Shown piece after piece: positions 43,069-54,500 of a stretch of 64,000 bases of DNA. This DNA comes from Bolinopsis microptera. Taxonomy: Eukaryota; Ctenophora; Tentaculata; Lobata; Bolinopsidae. Position numbers and translations under genes: made by a program. Below the pieces are notes generated by a model, which made no database searches, was not told the DNA's origin, and worked only from the letters and a program-made list of their open reading frames with translations. The stretch covers positions 18,073,401 through 18,137,400 of the forward strand of contig NC_087082.1 in assembly GCF_026151205.1 (NCBI RefSeq). Reading direction: 5' to 3'. Position 1 is the first letter of the stretch, and every line of letters starts with the position of its first letter.

Positions 43069-45540
43069 ATGAAGCCGTTGGATGTGCAACTCGACCAACC
43101 GGTGATTCCGCTACACGAGATAGACAATACTGCTGCCGAATCACTGCCCCTAAGAATATCAAGCTGCAGTCAGAAAAGCGAAGATACGCAGAAACAGACA
43201 ACTAAAGCAACCCCGGACGACACCAGCCACAATGAGTCCTTCGCCGATGAAGAAGTGGACCACACTGATCCCAGTCTCGACAAGGGCTCCTCAATCACTC
43301 TGAAATACATCACCCTTGATCTCCTGAAGAGAGCAGCCAATTCTAACAAGAAGTCTTCACTGTCCACTTTGATGACATCTCTCGGACTCAAGGGTAGCAA
43401 CAATGTCTCTCTCAACAAAAAGAAACTCTGTGACCTACTCGAAACTTGTGAGTCTACAGGAAGCAAGAACACGGTGAAATTACTCACTCATCTCATCAAT
43501 AAACTCGAAGAAACAGTGATCAGAATGGAACTCCTTGCCAATTATCTTCCCTTGAGCCTTTCAGCCCAAGAAAGAAAAAAGGCTCTGATCTCGTTTTGTA
43601 GTAATCAGTGTAGTGGCAACAGTAACGCGATTAGACTAGTTTTCGAAAATCCAGGTGAGGATGATCAGAGTAATTCAACCCGCAACATCTTACAGTTGCA
43701 CAACACACCGTCTCTCCGTGACCAACCGAGCCCACACAATTCGGGCGACTACGTAACCCCTGATGGACCTCTGTCTGGTAACACTGATACCAAATTTCAA
43801 TTTGGTACCCCCAAGGATCAATCTTGCACTAGAAGTGCGAAGAAGAAAAAAAAGGGAAAGTCGCACAGAAAGAAAAAGGAAAAAAAGGGTAGCAACAACA
43901 CCTCCCCTCGCGTCCCCCTTGGTCCTCATCAGAATTCTTTAGTCGCACCTGATACCGGGAGCCTATTATCCGCTAACGGGCCAACCACTGAAATTAACGA
44001 CGACATGGAAACTGCGGGCGATATGCCCCTCAAGGGTCACCTAATAAGTACCGAATGCAGTCAATGCTCTGAGTTAAAGGCGGCGGTGACAGTGCTACAA
44101 GACAGTATTATTACGCTTAAAGAAGAGATACTGCAACAAAAGGCAATCTCTGACCTGATCATCTCGTCACCTACTGCCTCAGACAAAAAGCTGGAAGTCT
44201 TAGTCGCGAAAAAGCTCAGTCCGATTGAAGACAAAGTGAACCAACTAAGAGCTGACCTCAACCTACTTAGAGAGGCAGTAGATGAACAGAACAATACTCT
44301 GAACCAAGTGGCCAACACGCGGACTCAGTCCTCTCCAGACTTAAGAGCTGAGCTTGCTAACTGCTTCAACAAGTTGGAAGCAACGAATATCGCTAATAGA
44401 AGGCAGTTCGAAACACTTGAGCTAGGCCAAGACAATCTGAAGAAAGCAGTCAAGAGTGTGGCAAACACTGCTAAGAACCAGTCACAAGCCACAGCTGAAG
44501 AGCTAAAGGGTGAGCTCAATCTAGCCTTTCAGTCATTTGAAACTGTAAGTTCCTCAAATAGGACCCGAATCGAGGCACTTGAAGTAAACCATGAGAGTCT
44601 GACGCAGGCCCTCACCAGTTCACCACAGCCTCCGGCGAACCACAAGCCCGCCCAGCGTGACACACCGGCCTCTGTCGATGATACGAACAGGGAAAGCGAA
44701 CAGGGTATCCTGTGGTCCAAGATCGTTGAGAATGGAGGCTCCGAGACGTTCACTACATCGAACAAGAAGAACAGCAAAAACCACAAAGAGAATGTACCTG
44801 TACCAGCAACCAGACAGGACAACCGCAGTGAGTCAAAACATTCAGAGACCACCGCATCCGAGGCACAACCTAATCAACCGAGTCGTGAAGCCAAGGAGAG
44901 TAGAAACAAATCTTCCAGGCGAATAAGGGAAAGTTACAGACAGCACACTGTTCTTCTGATCCACGATAGTAACTTTGATCACTTCAACCCTAAGCTGTTC
45001 AATAGTCAATTCAATGTACACTGCCTCAGGTTTGACAGCTATGAGGATACGACTAAAAAAACAAAGCTATTGAACAGCACCATCAAACGACTCAAGCCCG
45101 AATGCATATATGTTCACACGGGGATAAATGACCTTCTCAAAAAGAAATCTGGTCTCGTGAGTATCGTTGAGGAGTTCTCCGAGCACCTGATGAACACAAC
45201 CAAAGCCCAAATATGCTTCTCAGGACTGATTCCATCGAGCAACGATAAAGCCCTCAATGAGAGAATCAGCATAGTCAACAAAGATGTTGAAGACTATGTG
45301 AGCTGGCTCCACAAACACAAGCCGGTTGCAAAAGATAGGATCTTTACATTCCAAAATAACAGCATCGGTGACCAAAACTTGTACACAAGTAACGAAGGGT
45401 TCAAGCTGAGAGAACGAGGTCAAAAAATGCTGTGGGTGCGCCTCCGTGAAGGAATGAGGAAAACAATGCGCTTACCTCGAGTAAGCTACCAACCAAAGGA
45501 CAGATCCAGACGCAGCACGAACAGGTTTAGAGATGAATAG
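43069..45540 (+). CDS. LINE ORF1 protein with coiled coil and SGNH-like domain
   Basis: From the first ATG in frame the protein has 823 residues; the open frame extends upstream to about 42907 but without ATG. The order is: an acidic, low-complexity start; a helical part (about 75-170); a very basic stretch with repeated KKKKKG; a coiled coil (LKAAVTVLQDSIITLKEEIL and LSPIEDKVNQLRADLNLLRE); a second heptad region; and a C-terminal SGNH/GDSL-type domain with LLIHDSNFD, YVHTGINDLL and NEGFKLRERGQKML. ORF1 proteins bind LINE RNA as multimers. In the last block the catalytic His of SGNH enzymes is replaced (DQNLYTSNEG), and block I reads HDS rather than GDS, so esterase activity is doubtful. Confidence 0.8.
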   Translation: MKPLDVQLDQPVIPLHEIDNTAAESLPLRISSCSQKSEDTQKQTTKATPDDTSHNESFADEEVDHTDPSLDKGSSITLKYITLDLLKRAANSNKKSSLSTLMTSLGLKGSNNVSLNKKKLCDLLETCESTGSKNTVKLLTHLINKLEETVIRMELLANYLPLSLSAQERKKALISFCSNQCSGNSNAIRLVFENPGEDDQSNSTRNILQLHNTPSLRDQPSPHNSGDYVTPDGPLSGNTDTKFQFGTPKDQSCTRSAKKKKKGKSHRKKKEKKGSNNTSPRVPLGPHQNSLVAPDTGSLLSANGPTTEINDDMETAGDMPLKGHLISTECSQCSELKAAVTVLQDSIITLKEEILQQKAISDLIISSPTASDKKLEVLVAKKLSPIEDKVNQLRADLNLLREAVDEQNNTLNQVANTRTQSSPDLRAELANCFNKLEATNIANRRQFETLELGQDNLKKAVKSVANTAKNQSQATAEELKGELNLAFQSFETVSSSNRTRIEALEVNHESLTQALTSSPQPPANHKPAQRDTPASVDDTNRESEQGILWSKIVENGGSETFTTSNKKNSKNHKENVPVPATRQDNRSESKHSETTASEAQPNQPSREAKESRNKSSRRIRESYRQHTVLLIHDSNFDHFNPKLFNSQFNVHCLRFDSYEDTTKKTKLLNSTIKRLKPECIYVHTGINDLLKKKSGLVSIVEEFSEHLMNTTKAQICFSGLIPSSNDKALNERISIVNKDVEDYVSWLHKHKPVAKDRIFTFQNNSIGDQNLYTSNEGFKLRERGQKMLWVRLREGMRKTMRLPRVSYQPKDRSRRSTNRFRDE

Positions 45541-48500
45541 CCCCCCTAAGATGAGACACTCACTCAAACTCATGAGCTGGAACATCAACCACCAGCGTGA
45601 CAAATTTGAGGGTGTCAAATTCGAAATTGACGAGGTCCAGAAGCTCATAGCTGGCCACGATATCGTCTGCCTACAAGAAACTAAAGGACAGGTTTCTATG
45701 CGGGAATTCAAATGCTTCAACGCCAACAGATCGGATAGCAACTCAGGTGGCGTGTGCACAGCGATCCGGAAGCACTTGGCTGCAGGAGTAGTCAGAGTTC
45801 ATTTTTCCAAATGCGACGACATACTCATCGTAAAGCTTAAAGCCAAATACTTCAACCTTGACAAAGATCTGAATCTTATCAATGTGTACGACTCGCCAGC
45901 TCATGGCTCATACAAGAAACGAATGCGTTCCAAAATGGAACAATATACAACCACTTGTGAGCACTTAGAAGAGTGTCTATCAAATATCCCCGACTCCGAA
46001 GATGCTGCCATACTTGGTGACATGAACGCGCGGACCGGCACATTGAACGACTTCCTTATACCATGCGAGTCTAGGGACCTTCAAGTTGAACTCGATCCTC
46101 CCCAGCATTCTATATCTCCTACTGAGGTAGCCTCTAGAAACAACCAAGATCGGATTCTCAACTCCAACGGCAAACCCTTCATTGAGCTACTTCAGACAAC
46201 TGGAATGATAATCCTAAACGGAAGGACAATTGGGGACATATTTGGCAGTCCAACTTGCATTCAAAGAAATGGAGTAAGTACGGTCGACTACATTTGCGTG
46301 TCCCACAGCCTCCTTCATCGGGCAAGGTTCTTCAAAGTTGGTGACCTCACCCCTTATTCTGACCACAGACCAATATCCACCACTTTAACCACTAACATAA
46401 GGAACATTGTGATGGCTGGCGACATCTCGAACGAAATGGAGCTCAAATTCGCATCGATCCCGAAGCCATTCAAGTGGACCAAAGATGCCTGCTCTGGACT
46501 TGGTACCACAGAAAAATTCAAGTCAGCCCAGAACACCGCTCAATTCAAAGAAAAAGTTGATTCTCTTCTTCAAACTGATATTTCCTCCCCTGACGACATT
46601 CGCAGTTTCAATAAAATTGTGATTGCCACCTTTACTAACCTGGCAAGTCAAGTTACCACCCAGAAAAGTGGAAAGCCCAGTACTAACAAAAACAAATGGT
46701 TTGATTGGAGTTGTAGGCATGCTAAACGATTAGTCTGTAGAGACGAAAGAGCCAAGAATAACACCCACATCGATCCTATGTTCGTGGAATCCAACCGAGC
46801 AAGATTTTACCTCCGTAAGAAAGAATACAGGGCACAAACACGAGCTAGAAAGGGAGCTTACCTATACAAACTTAACGAGAAAATCAACCTCAGCAACAAC
46901 ATCAACTGGGCTGCTTTAAAAGACCTCTCGTCCGCTTGCAAGGACCCCGATACATTCGACATGTATGACCTGATCGCATTTCACAAGTTCTTCAACGACC
47001 TATACAATCAGAAGTGCAAGGACCCCTCGCACGGTGGACTACAAACGAACACTTCGACCAACGAAGCTGGTGAACAGGGAACCGAGTACCACCTCGAGCC
47101 ATCAGTCGAACTTGAAAAACTCAACACAGAGTTTACTATCCAAGAACTGGAGAAAGTCACCAATAAGCTCCAGAATAACAAAAGCGTTTCATGTGATCTT
47201 ATCTCCAACGAGATGCTCAAGAGCTCCAAACTCGGTCTCCAAAAAGTCCTTCTGAAACTATTCAATGGTTGCCTAACGCAAGGAATCTACCCCTGGAACT
47301 GCTCAATAACTACCCCCCTACACAAAAAGGGGGACAAGCAGAACCCCGATAACTATAGAGCAATCACAGTCGGAAGTTGCCTTGGAAAACTCTTTGCATC
47401 CCTCCTCCTTGATAGGCTGATCGAATTCCGTAAAGTCGTCTGTCCCGACTTCCCTCACCAACTCGGATTCAGAGCTGGTGCCCAGTGCTCTGACCATATC
47501 CTGACCCTTACAACGATCATCGAGAAGTATACAAAGAAGCTGAAGAAGAAAATATTCGCTTGCTTCGTGGACTATCGTAAGGCGTTCGACACAGTCTGCA
47601 GGGAGGCTCTCATGTACAAACTCAGTAGACTTGGTATCGGAGGAAGCTTCTTCTCTTGCCTCCAGAACATGTACAGCAACTCAGTTACCCGTATCAAACT
47701 GAGCAAGAAGCTGTCGGACACCATCGATGTCACCATTGGTACCGAACAGGGGCATCCAATGTCGCCGGAGCTCTTCAAGGTATACATTTATGACCTCTCC
47801 ATTAGACTAGCAGCTCTTGAGGACTTGTCAATTCCAGAACTGAACGGCTTCCCGGTCAGCCATCTTCTGTGGGCAGACGACCTGATACTCTTGGCACTCG
47901 ACGCCAAAAGCCTGCAGAAACAACTTGATTGCCTGCACGAATTTGCAAGTAAATGGGAACTGTCAATTAACATCGACAAAACCAAAATCATGGTATTCAA
48001 CTCGAGCTCTCGTTTGCTGAAGTGCTCCTACGGGTTCAAACTAGGGAACCTGGACATCTCATCGGCCAAATCTTACTGCTATCTAGGCATTCAATTCAGT
48101 CTCAACGGTTCATTTAAAGGTGCCATGAACGAACTGAGGAAAAAAGCACTAAGAGCATTTTTCTCGATCAGACGCATGGTCGACACTCGAGCATTAACAA
48201 CAAAAACCATGCTCAAGCTTATAGACAGCCTCGTTAAACCAGTCGCTACGTATGCCTGTCAGATATGGCTACCGTGTACAAAAATGGCAAAGGAGATGGC
48301 TTGCGCTGATGGTTCAAGACAGAACCTTGCCAGAGCTGCAACAAAGGACGCACTTGAGACAACACACCTGAAAATGCTGAAATGGGTGCTCGGCTTACAC
48401 AAGAAAGCTAACAACAATTTCTGTTACGGAGATACGGGCAGGTTACCATGGGCCCTGTCGGTACTACCACAATGCCTGAGATACTTCGACAGATTGTCTC

Positions 48501-49207
48501 AGACATCACCCGACGTGAGCAGCGTCAACTTTCTTGTACATCAGACATTCCAAGAGCAGAAGAATCTAAACCTCTCTTGGTATAAGACCTGGAACTCGAT
48601 CGCTCAGTCTGAATCCAAAGCGGCCAAATTCGCTCGATCCGACCAACACAGAGCAGAAGGAACGACCTCAACTGCACATGGAAATTTGGTTGATCACTTT
48701 GTAAAAGATTGGAGAACAGATTTAGCATCCCAAAAGAAAATGCAATTTTACTGCACTATCAAACAGGTATTCGGAGAGGAGCAGTATCTCAATCTAAAGA
48801 ATAGTCAATGTCGCATGCACATAGCAAAAATCCGCTCCAGTAGCCATGACCTTCTTATTGAGAGAGGGAGATACACAAAAGAAACTGGAACGTGGACGAG
48901 AGCCTGCAGATTCTGCTGCAACAAGGATAACGTTCAAGGCTTAGAATATCTCCCCTTTTTCGAAGGAACAATCATTGAAAATGAAGAACACTGCCTCACT
49001 GAATGTCCAATGTACCACTCAGCGAGACTCTCACTGTCGGAAAACCTTAAGAGTCTTTTGCTGCTCAAGGAATACGGAGCTATCATGAATTCTGCCCATG
49101 TGCAAGAACTGGGCAAATTCCTTTGCGACTGTCACCGCATCAGGAACCCGAAAAAGACGCCAATACCGCCTGTCACCCCATCAGGACTACCAACTCAACA
49201 GACATAA
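45533..49207 (+). CDS. LINE ORF2: APE endonuclease and reverse transcriptase
   Basis: 1,224 residues. The N-terminal endonuclease has LMSWNINHQ, VCLQETKG, AILGDMNARTG and the terminal SDHRPI. The reverse transcriptase (about 530-830) shows TPLHKKGDKQNPDNYRAIT, GFRAGAQCSDHI, CFVDYRKAFDTV, EQGHPMSPELF and the catalytic LLWADDLILLA. The C-terminal part has a cysteine-histidine motif (CRFCCN, then EEHCLTECPMY). All catalytic residues are present. The ATG overlaps the end of ORF1 (ATGAATAG), which suggests translation by termination and re-initiation. Confidence 0.92.
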   Translation: MNSPPKMRHSLKLMSWNINHQRDKFEGVKFEIDEVQKLIAGHDIVCLQETKGQVSMREFKCFNANRSDSNSGGVCTAIRKHLAAGVVRVHFSKCDDILIVKLKAKYFNLDKDLNLINVYDSPAHGSYKKRMRSKMEQYTTTCEHLEECLSNIPDSEDAAILGDMNARTGTLNDFLIPCESRDLQVELDPPQHSISPTEVASRNNQDRILNSNGKPFIELLQTTGMIILNGRTIGDIFGSPTCIQRNGVSTVDYICVSHSLLHRARFFKVGDLTPYSDHRPISTTLTTNIRNIVMAGDISNEMELKFASIPKPFKWTKDACSGLGTTEKFKSAQNTAQFKEKVDSLLQTDISSPDDIRSFNKIVIATFTNLASQVTTQKSGKPSTNKNKWFDWSCRHAKRLVCRDERAKNNTHIDPMFVESNRARFYLRKKEYRAQTRARKGAYLYKLNEKINLSNNINWAALKDLSSACKDPDTFDMYDLIAFHKFFNDLYNQKCKDPSHGGLQTNTSTNEAGEQGTEYHLEPSVELEKLNTEFTIQELEKVTNKLQNNKSVSCDLISNEMLKSSKLGLQKVLLKLFNGCLTQGIYPWNCSITTPLHKKGDKQNPDNYRAITVGSCLGKLFASLLLDRLIEFRKVVCPDFPHQLGFRAGAQCSDHILTLTTIIEKYTKKLKKKIFACFVDYRKAFDTVCREALMYKLSRLGIGGSFFSCLQNMYSNSVTRIKLSKKLSDTIDVTIGTEQGHPMSPELFKVYIYDLSIRLAALEDLSIPELNGFPVSHLLWADDLILLALDAKSLQKQLDCLHEFASKWELSINIDKTKIMVFNSSSRLLKCSYGFKLGNLDISSAKSYCYLGIQFSLNGSFKGAMNELRKKALRAFFSIRRMVDTRALTTKTMLKLIDSLVKPVATYACQIWLPCTKMAKEMACADGSRQNLARAATKDALETTHLKMLKWVLGLHKKANNNFCYGDTGRLPWALSVLPQCLRYFDRLSQTSPDVSSVNFLVHQTFQEQKNLNLSWYKTWNSIAQSESKAAKFARSDQHRAEGTTSTAHGNLVDHFVKDWRTDLASQKKMQFYCTIKQVFGEEQYLNLKNSQCRMHIAKIRSSSHDLLIERGRYTKETGTWTRACRFCCNKDNVQGLEYLPFFEGTIIENEEHCLTECPMYHSARLSLSENLKSLLLLKEYGAIMNSAHVQELGKFLCDCHRIRNPKKTPIPPVTPSGLPTQQT

Positions 49208-50809
49208 TACAGATCAACCATCATTATGCAGATTTCACGATCTGTTGTACGAGCATGGAACACTAGTGATTACTGTTTCCAGTACGTTGTGACTGTGAGT
49301 GGGAGGTCTGTTTGAGTATGAATGTGTCTTTTGTGGACTCGAATACTTATATCGCAGTTTAGTGACCATTGAAGTTGCCTTTTACTACTTCCTCTTATGT
49401 TAAATTATTATTTCAGCAATTATTTCTATTTCGGTTGTTTGTACGGGAGTTAAATTTTAAGTGATTTTGTTTTAAATTTTCATGATTCTTGAATCTCGAA
49501 TTTTACTTACTCTAGATATGTTATTCATTCATGTATAGTCGAGACGATGGTGTTAGTGCCATCTCCGACAACTTTACGTTTAATTCCGTTTTAATTCCGT
49601 TTAATTCCACTCAATTCTCACTATTTTCGAACGTTAAATAAAATGATTATCAATAATTTGTAAGGATTCGTATCAGGGGTGAGATATTAGTGAAGCACCA
49701 GTAACTCTTAGATAAAGTAACTAATAGTAATATCTCACCTGAAGCACAGATTTTTCGAATCTAGCAATGTCAGAGCGGGGTTCAGGTTTAGGGGACGTTT
49801 CTCCGGTGAACATTGAACATGGCCAGTCTCAATTTCTTATGTCGAATGGGGGAGGATGGTGGAGACTTGGAGCCTGTACACTGTACAGAGACTCCAATAT
49901 CACCTCAGGGGAGAATTTTAACCCTATTAAGCTATTAGTATTATGTCATGGGGGTGATTCGGAATTGAATCAGCGTCCGAAAATACATCGATTCAAGTAG
50001 GTTTCAACTGTCTTTTAGAGTGATTTAGCACACTCGGTTTATTTTATTTACCAGAAAAATAACAACTTTTTGTTAATTAATATTAGAAGTTTAATCAAAT
50101 AGTACAGTAAAACTTAAAATTGTAATTTACAAAACTTTCAGCTGAAAACGCACAAAACAAAAAATAAAACAGAAAAAATGGTTTTAGCGCAGTTTACATG
50201 TTTTACAAAATTGTAAGTTTATAACCAACTAAGACGCGCACCGAGTTGAACTTGTTTGTTGTCGACGGTCTTTGAAAAAACATTTTACGATTATATCAGT
50301 GCTTAAATAAAAAAAAGTACAGTTCTGACTTCTGTCTGTTAAACCAATCTGAATCACAAATAAAAAATAATTTGCCATCATAACATTAACACATATAATA
50401 ACACTAACAGGATTAATTCATTTTCAAAAAATTGTACCACTACCAGTACCAGGGTGACGACTAATGTTAGATTGCAATTGTTTTGGTTACCTCAGGCTTT
50501 TGTGTTCATGAGCTGCACAGGACCAATTGAATATAAGGCTAATGGCAAGCTGAGCGCTTGTATCACGTTGCGACCCCCACTGCCCACGGTCGTTTCACTA
50601 TTGTTCTGACGATACACTGATACAGGGGAAGCCGCGCACAACGTATGACAACTGAGCGCCGCTCAATATTGTTTTGAGAGTTTTATGATAAAAACTACCT
50701 CAAGAATAAAATTAGCTCCAACATTAAAACAAGAATAAAAATATGATCTATGATTTGAACCTTGCAGTTGCAAGTTGCAATCCCAGTTTATGTTTCACAG
50801 AGTCAATGC
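49208..50809. other. LINE 3' flank and intergenic region
   Basis: It contains an inverted repeat, GGTGAGATATTA at 49678-49689 with TAATATCTCACC at about 49729-49740, forming a hairpin with a loop of about 40 bases. A 77-codon frame from the ATG at 49767 has no recognisable domain. The rest is AT-rich with nothing supported. Confidence 0.45.
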
Positions 50810-51539
50810 TCAAGGGTAAATTTGTTCAATGACTCTCAGACAAGGACTAAGATCAATCTTAGTGTGATATGAGCCAGTAGATGTGTTGCAGATCACTTCC
50901 TTCGCGTTTTCGTTCATTAAGACAAGGTCTTCGTTAATGCAAGTGACAACATATTTGTAGTCGTCGGATTCAGCAATTTCAACCTGAAAATAATATCCTT
51001 GACTCACTGAGTGTGGATAGAAAATGGACTAATCTGTAAGTCAAAGTGTAATCAATTCGAGAAGAAGAACATATTTATATTCAAGTTTTAAACTGAGCTT
51101 TGTACCTAATATTAGTATTACATCTGTATAAAACTGACCTTTTTCAAAAGTGTATTCGGAGGCGTACGAGGTGGTTTACAGCGTAGTTTGATCTTTAGGT
51201 TCGTCTCGTCAGTACTGAATTCAAATCCAGTCTCCAACTTGATCCTGATAGTGATATGATGGGCCTTTGAATAAATTCAAAATATAAGTTGCTTGGCACT
51301 GGCCTTGACGGCAAAAGAATTCATGATCAAATCATGTATAATCAAGACGAAATTTAAAATACGCCGTTGAATGGATCATTCAGGGAATTTCTAAGCTAGC
51401 GCAGTTCGAATGACTTAAAACCTGAAACTGTAATGACCACCGTCACAAAAGTAAACGTCCTCTAAACGATGTGAGATTGTGTAGGGACCCGATACTGCAG
51501 AGAAGTCTGGAAGGGATACTAAAATATCCTTGTTCCCTT
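50810..51539 (-). CDS. C-terminal exons of the Ig gene
   Basis: Exon 51422-51539 reads GNKDILVSLPDFSAVSGPYT and ends with an Ig-type EDVYFCDGGHYSF. Exon 51139-51244 (RIKLETGFEFS ... LKIKLRCKPPRTPPNTLLKK) starts another domain, and 50810-50983 (VEIAESDDYKYVVTCINEDL ... SPCLRVIEQIYP) ends it with a stop. They are separated from the rest of the gene by the LTR retrotransposon. The acceptor of the middle exon was set at 51245 because the alternative at about 51262 breaks the frame. Confidence 0.75.
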
Positions 51540-54500
51540 CTGAGAAAGATTTCATTATAGTTACAAAACACAATTAACTTAAATTCTGTAAAAAAACATA
51601 TGTACATGAACCGACTGTCTCTAAATTTGTTATGCGTTATTTTACTATATTATCAATTTATTTATAGTGTTGCCGCCAGCCGCAGCTATACTAGGCCTTC
51701 TGACTTCTGTTAATATTCTCGTAGAAGTTCAAACCGCGGAACCATACAAATTAAATTTCTTAAAAAATACCAATGAAAGTGAATTGTAACCGAAAAAGTA
51801 TAACAAAGTACAATAACAAACTGTAATAGCTCGCTTAGCTTGAACAATGGATACACATAGCTGTTACTCTAATCAGAGGCTGAAGATAATATCATTAATA
51901 ATACATAACATAAATAATACATAACACCTTCCCTTCGCAAATGAATTTACTTTCATGATAAAATCGAACAAAAGTTAAAATAATACGTGCGTGCTTCGCG
52001 CATTAAAATTACCTAAAATGCTCGTGGTGTTAAAAATCGTACACTAAAATCCCGTTTGGCGTCGCGCCCTACGTCGATAAATTCCTATTTATAAACAAAA
52101 TCCCTGGATTACACTGTCATAATAGCCCTAAATAATCTTTTTAAAAACTATTACTGTTTCTGAACTCCCTGGATTGTTTACAAATTCCATTAAAAACAAT
52201 TAAATGCTGTATAAAAAGTATAAAAGTGTACTACATGTGTGCCTAAAACATGTGCTTTACAAAACATAAAAAATGTGCTTTACAAAACGTAAACAATGTG
52301 CTTTACAATACATGCAAGAATCACGGGTTCACAAACCCGGTGTTAGCATTATACCTGATCTTAGGTTTTGAACTCAACCTCCCCGAGCGTCTAACTGGCT
52401 CCTGACTACTGATCTGAGTGTTTGGTTGTGTCGGTTGGTTACTAGTCACGACTGGCGATCCTTCTCTACTTGGACCCGGCTGCTGCCCCACTGTTATTAC
52501 AGGTTGCTCAATATTCCTCGGCTCAGTGTTTCTTTCCGGTATCTCAATTTGCTGCTTCTGTAACTCGATTACTGGCACTAACCGTTTCTTCATCGCCTCT
52601 ACATGTTTCTTTATGATCCTACCCTTGTAGTTCACATCATACCACAATGATTCTCCGTGTCTTTTTTCAATCGTTGCTGGTTCGTACTCTTTCCGAGTGT
52701 CAGGTCGAACCCATACTGTTTGTTTCTCCTCAAATACACGTTCGTTTCTTCTACTGTCAACAACTTTCTGTTCATTATCAACATTTAGTCTCTCCGCTTC
52801 CATCTGATCACTGGGTCTGAGGTGATGTAACTTAGATCGTAAAGTTCGTCCGTACATCATTACTGCTGGTGGTTGCTTAGTTACAGAGTGTGGAGTATTC
52901 CTATATGCCATTAGGAAGTTAGCGAGATTTAAATCTAAATCCTTAGACTTTTCGTACATCTTTTTCATCGCTGACTTAAAACTCTGGACAAACCGTTCGC
53001 AGCTTCCGTTACTCCTCGGGGAGTATGATGGGCACAAAACATGTCTTATCTGATTCTTCTTTAGGAAGTTCTTGAATTCTTCACTGATAAATTGCGGTCC
53101 GTTATCGCTGACTAGAACCCAAGGTACCCCTGTTCTTGAAAATACTCTTCTCATTGCTTTTATCGTAGCTGGCGCAGTAGTGTTATGAGACATCTTGATA
53201 ACTTCCGGCCATTTTGAGTAAGTATCGTACATCAGTAACCAATAGTTATTTTGGAATTCTCCAGCGAAGTCCACATGTACTCGTTGCCAGGGTCTTGTTG
53301 ATTTAACCCAGGGATGGTCGATGACTTTTGGTAACTTTTTCCCGTGTTTTTGGCAGGATGCACATGCTTTAACTAAAATCTCTATATCTTGGTCTATTCC
53401 TGGCCACCACACATAGCTTCTAGCCAGGCTTTTCATTCCAGTCATCCCTACATGTGTAAGGTGTAGCATCTTAAGAACCTCTGCTCTTAGTTTATGTGGA
53501 ATGATTACACGATTTCCCCATGTGATACATCTTTTTTCAGTCGTGAGTTGGTTCTTTCTGTCGTACATGGCTTTCATCTCCTTGTGATCTTTGTCTATCT
53601 TTTCCGGCCAGCCATCTACAATGTACATCGCTATCTTGCTCAGAATAATGTCTTTGGATGTCTCCCGGGCAACTTCTTTTGCATCTATCAGTGCGTCCTC
53701 CATGGTCAAAGAAAATGCCTCTTCACATTCGTTTGGCTCGTCCACATGAATGACTTTTTTCGGGAATCTGGACATTACATCAGCATTAGCATGCTCTTTT
53801 GTATTTCTGTATACTATGTTATAATCGTAATTTTGTAACAGCAGTGCATATCTGGATAATCTGTTCGCCGTCATCTCTGGAATGCCTCTCTTAGGTCCAA
53901 ATATATGTACTAACGGTTGGTGATCCGTCACTAGTTCAAAGTGTCTTCCATACAGATACATATGAAACCTTTTTATAGCCCAGACTATCCCTAAAGCTTC
54001 TTTGTCAATCTGGCTATATTTTTTCTCAGCATTCGATAATGTCCTTGAAATAAATTCAACCGGACGTTCATTTGTTCCATCATCATCTATGTGTGACAAT
54101 ACAGCTCCCAAACCCACGCTGCTTGCGTCTGTATCCAGCTTCAAACGTTTCAGCGGGTTGTAGAACGTCAATACTCTGTCAGAACAAAGTAATTTCTTTA
54201 ATTCTTCGAAGGCTTTCTGTTCAGTCTTTGTCCATCGCCATTCAACTTCAGTCTTTCTCAACTCGTCCAATGGAGCGATTATTGTCGACAAATCTGGTAG
54301 ATACTTGCGATAATACCCAACTGCTCCCAGAAATGCTACTAAATTTTTCACATTTTCAGGTGCCTGTACTTTTAACAGATCGTCTATCTTGCTGTTGACT
54401 GGTGACATACCATGCTTGTTCACCTTGTGTCCTAGATAAATCACTTCTTCATGCATCAGCTTAGATTTATTCAGTCTGCATCTGAAACCGTTTGCTTCCA

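Larger units (their letters stand above)
43069..49207 (+). mobile_element. Apparently intact two-ORF LINE (CR1/L2-like)
   Basis: ORF1 (coiled coil plus SGNH-like domain) and ORF2 (endonuclease plus reverse transcriptase) are both uninterrupted, so the copy is young and may be active. The pairing of an esterase-type ORF1 domain with an APE-type endonuclease and no RNase H is known from the CR1/L2 group. The outer ends and target duplication were not found; the 3' untranslated part may reach about 49,660, where AAATAAAATGATTATCAATA occurs. Confidence 0.85.

Noticed and set aside
49767-50000. 77-codon ORF downstream of the LINE
   Set aside because: It has an ATG but no domain, no splice partner and unremarkable composition.
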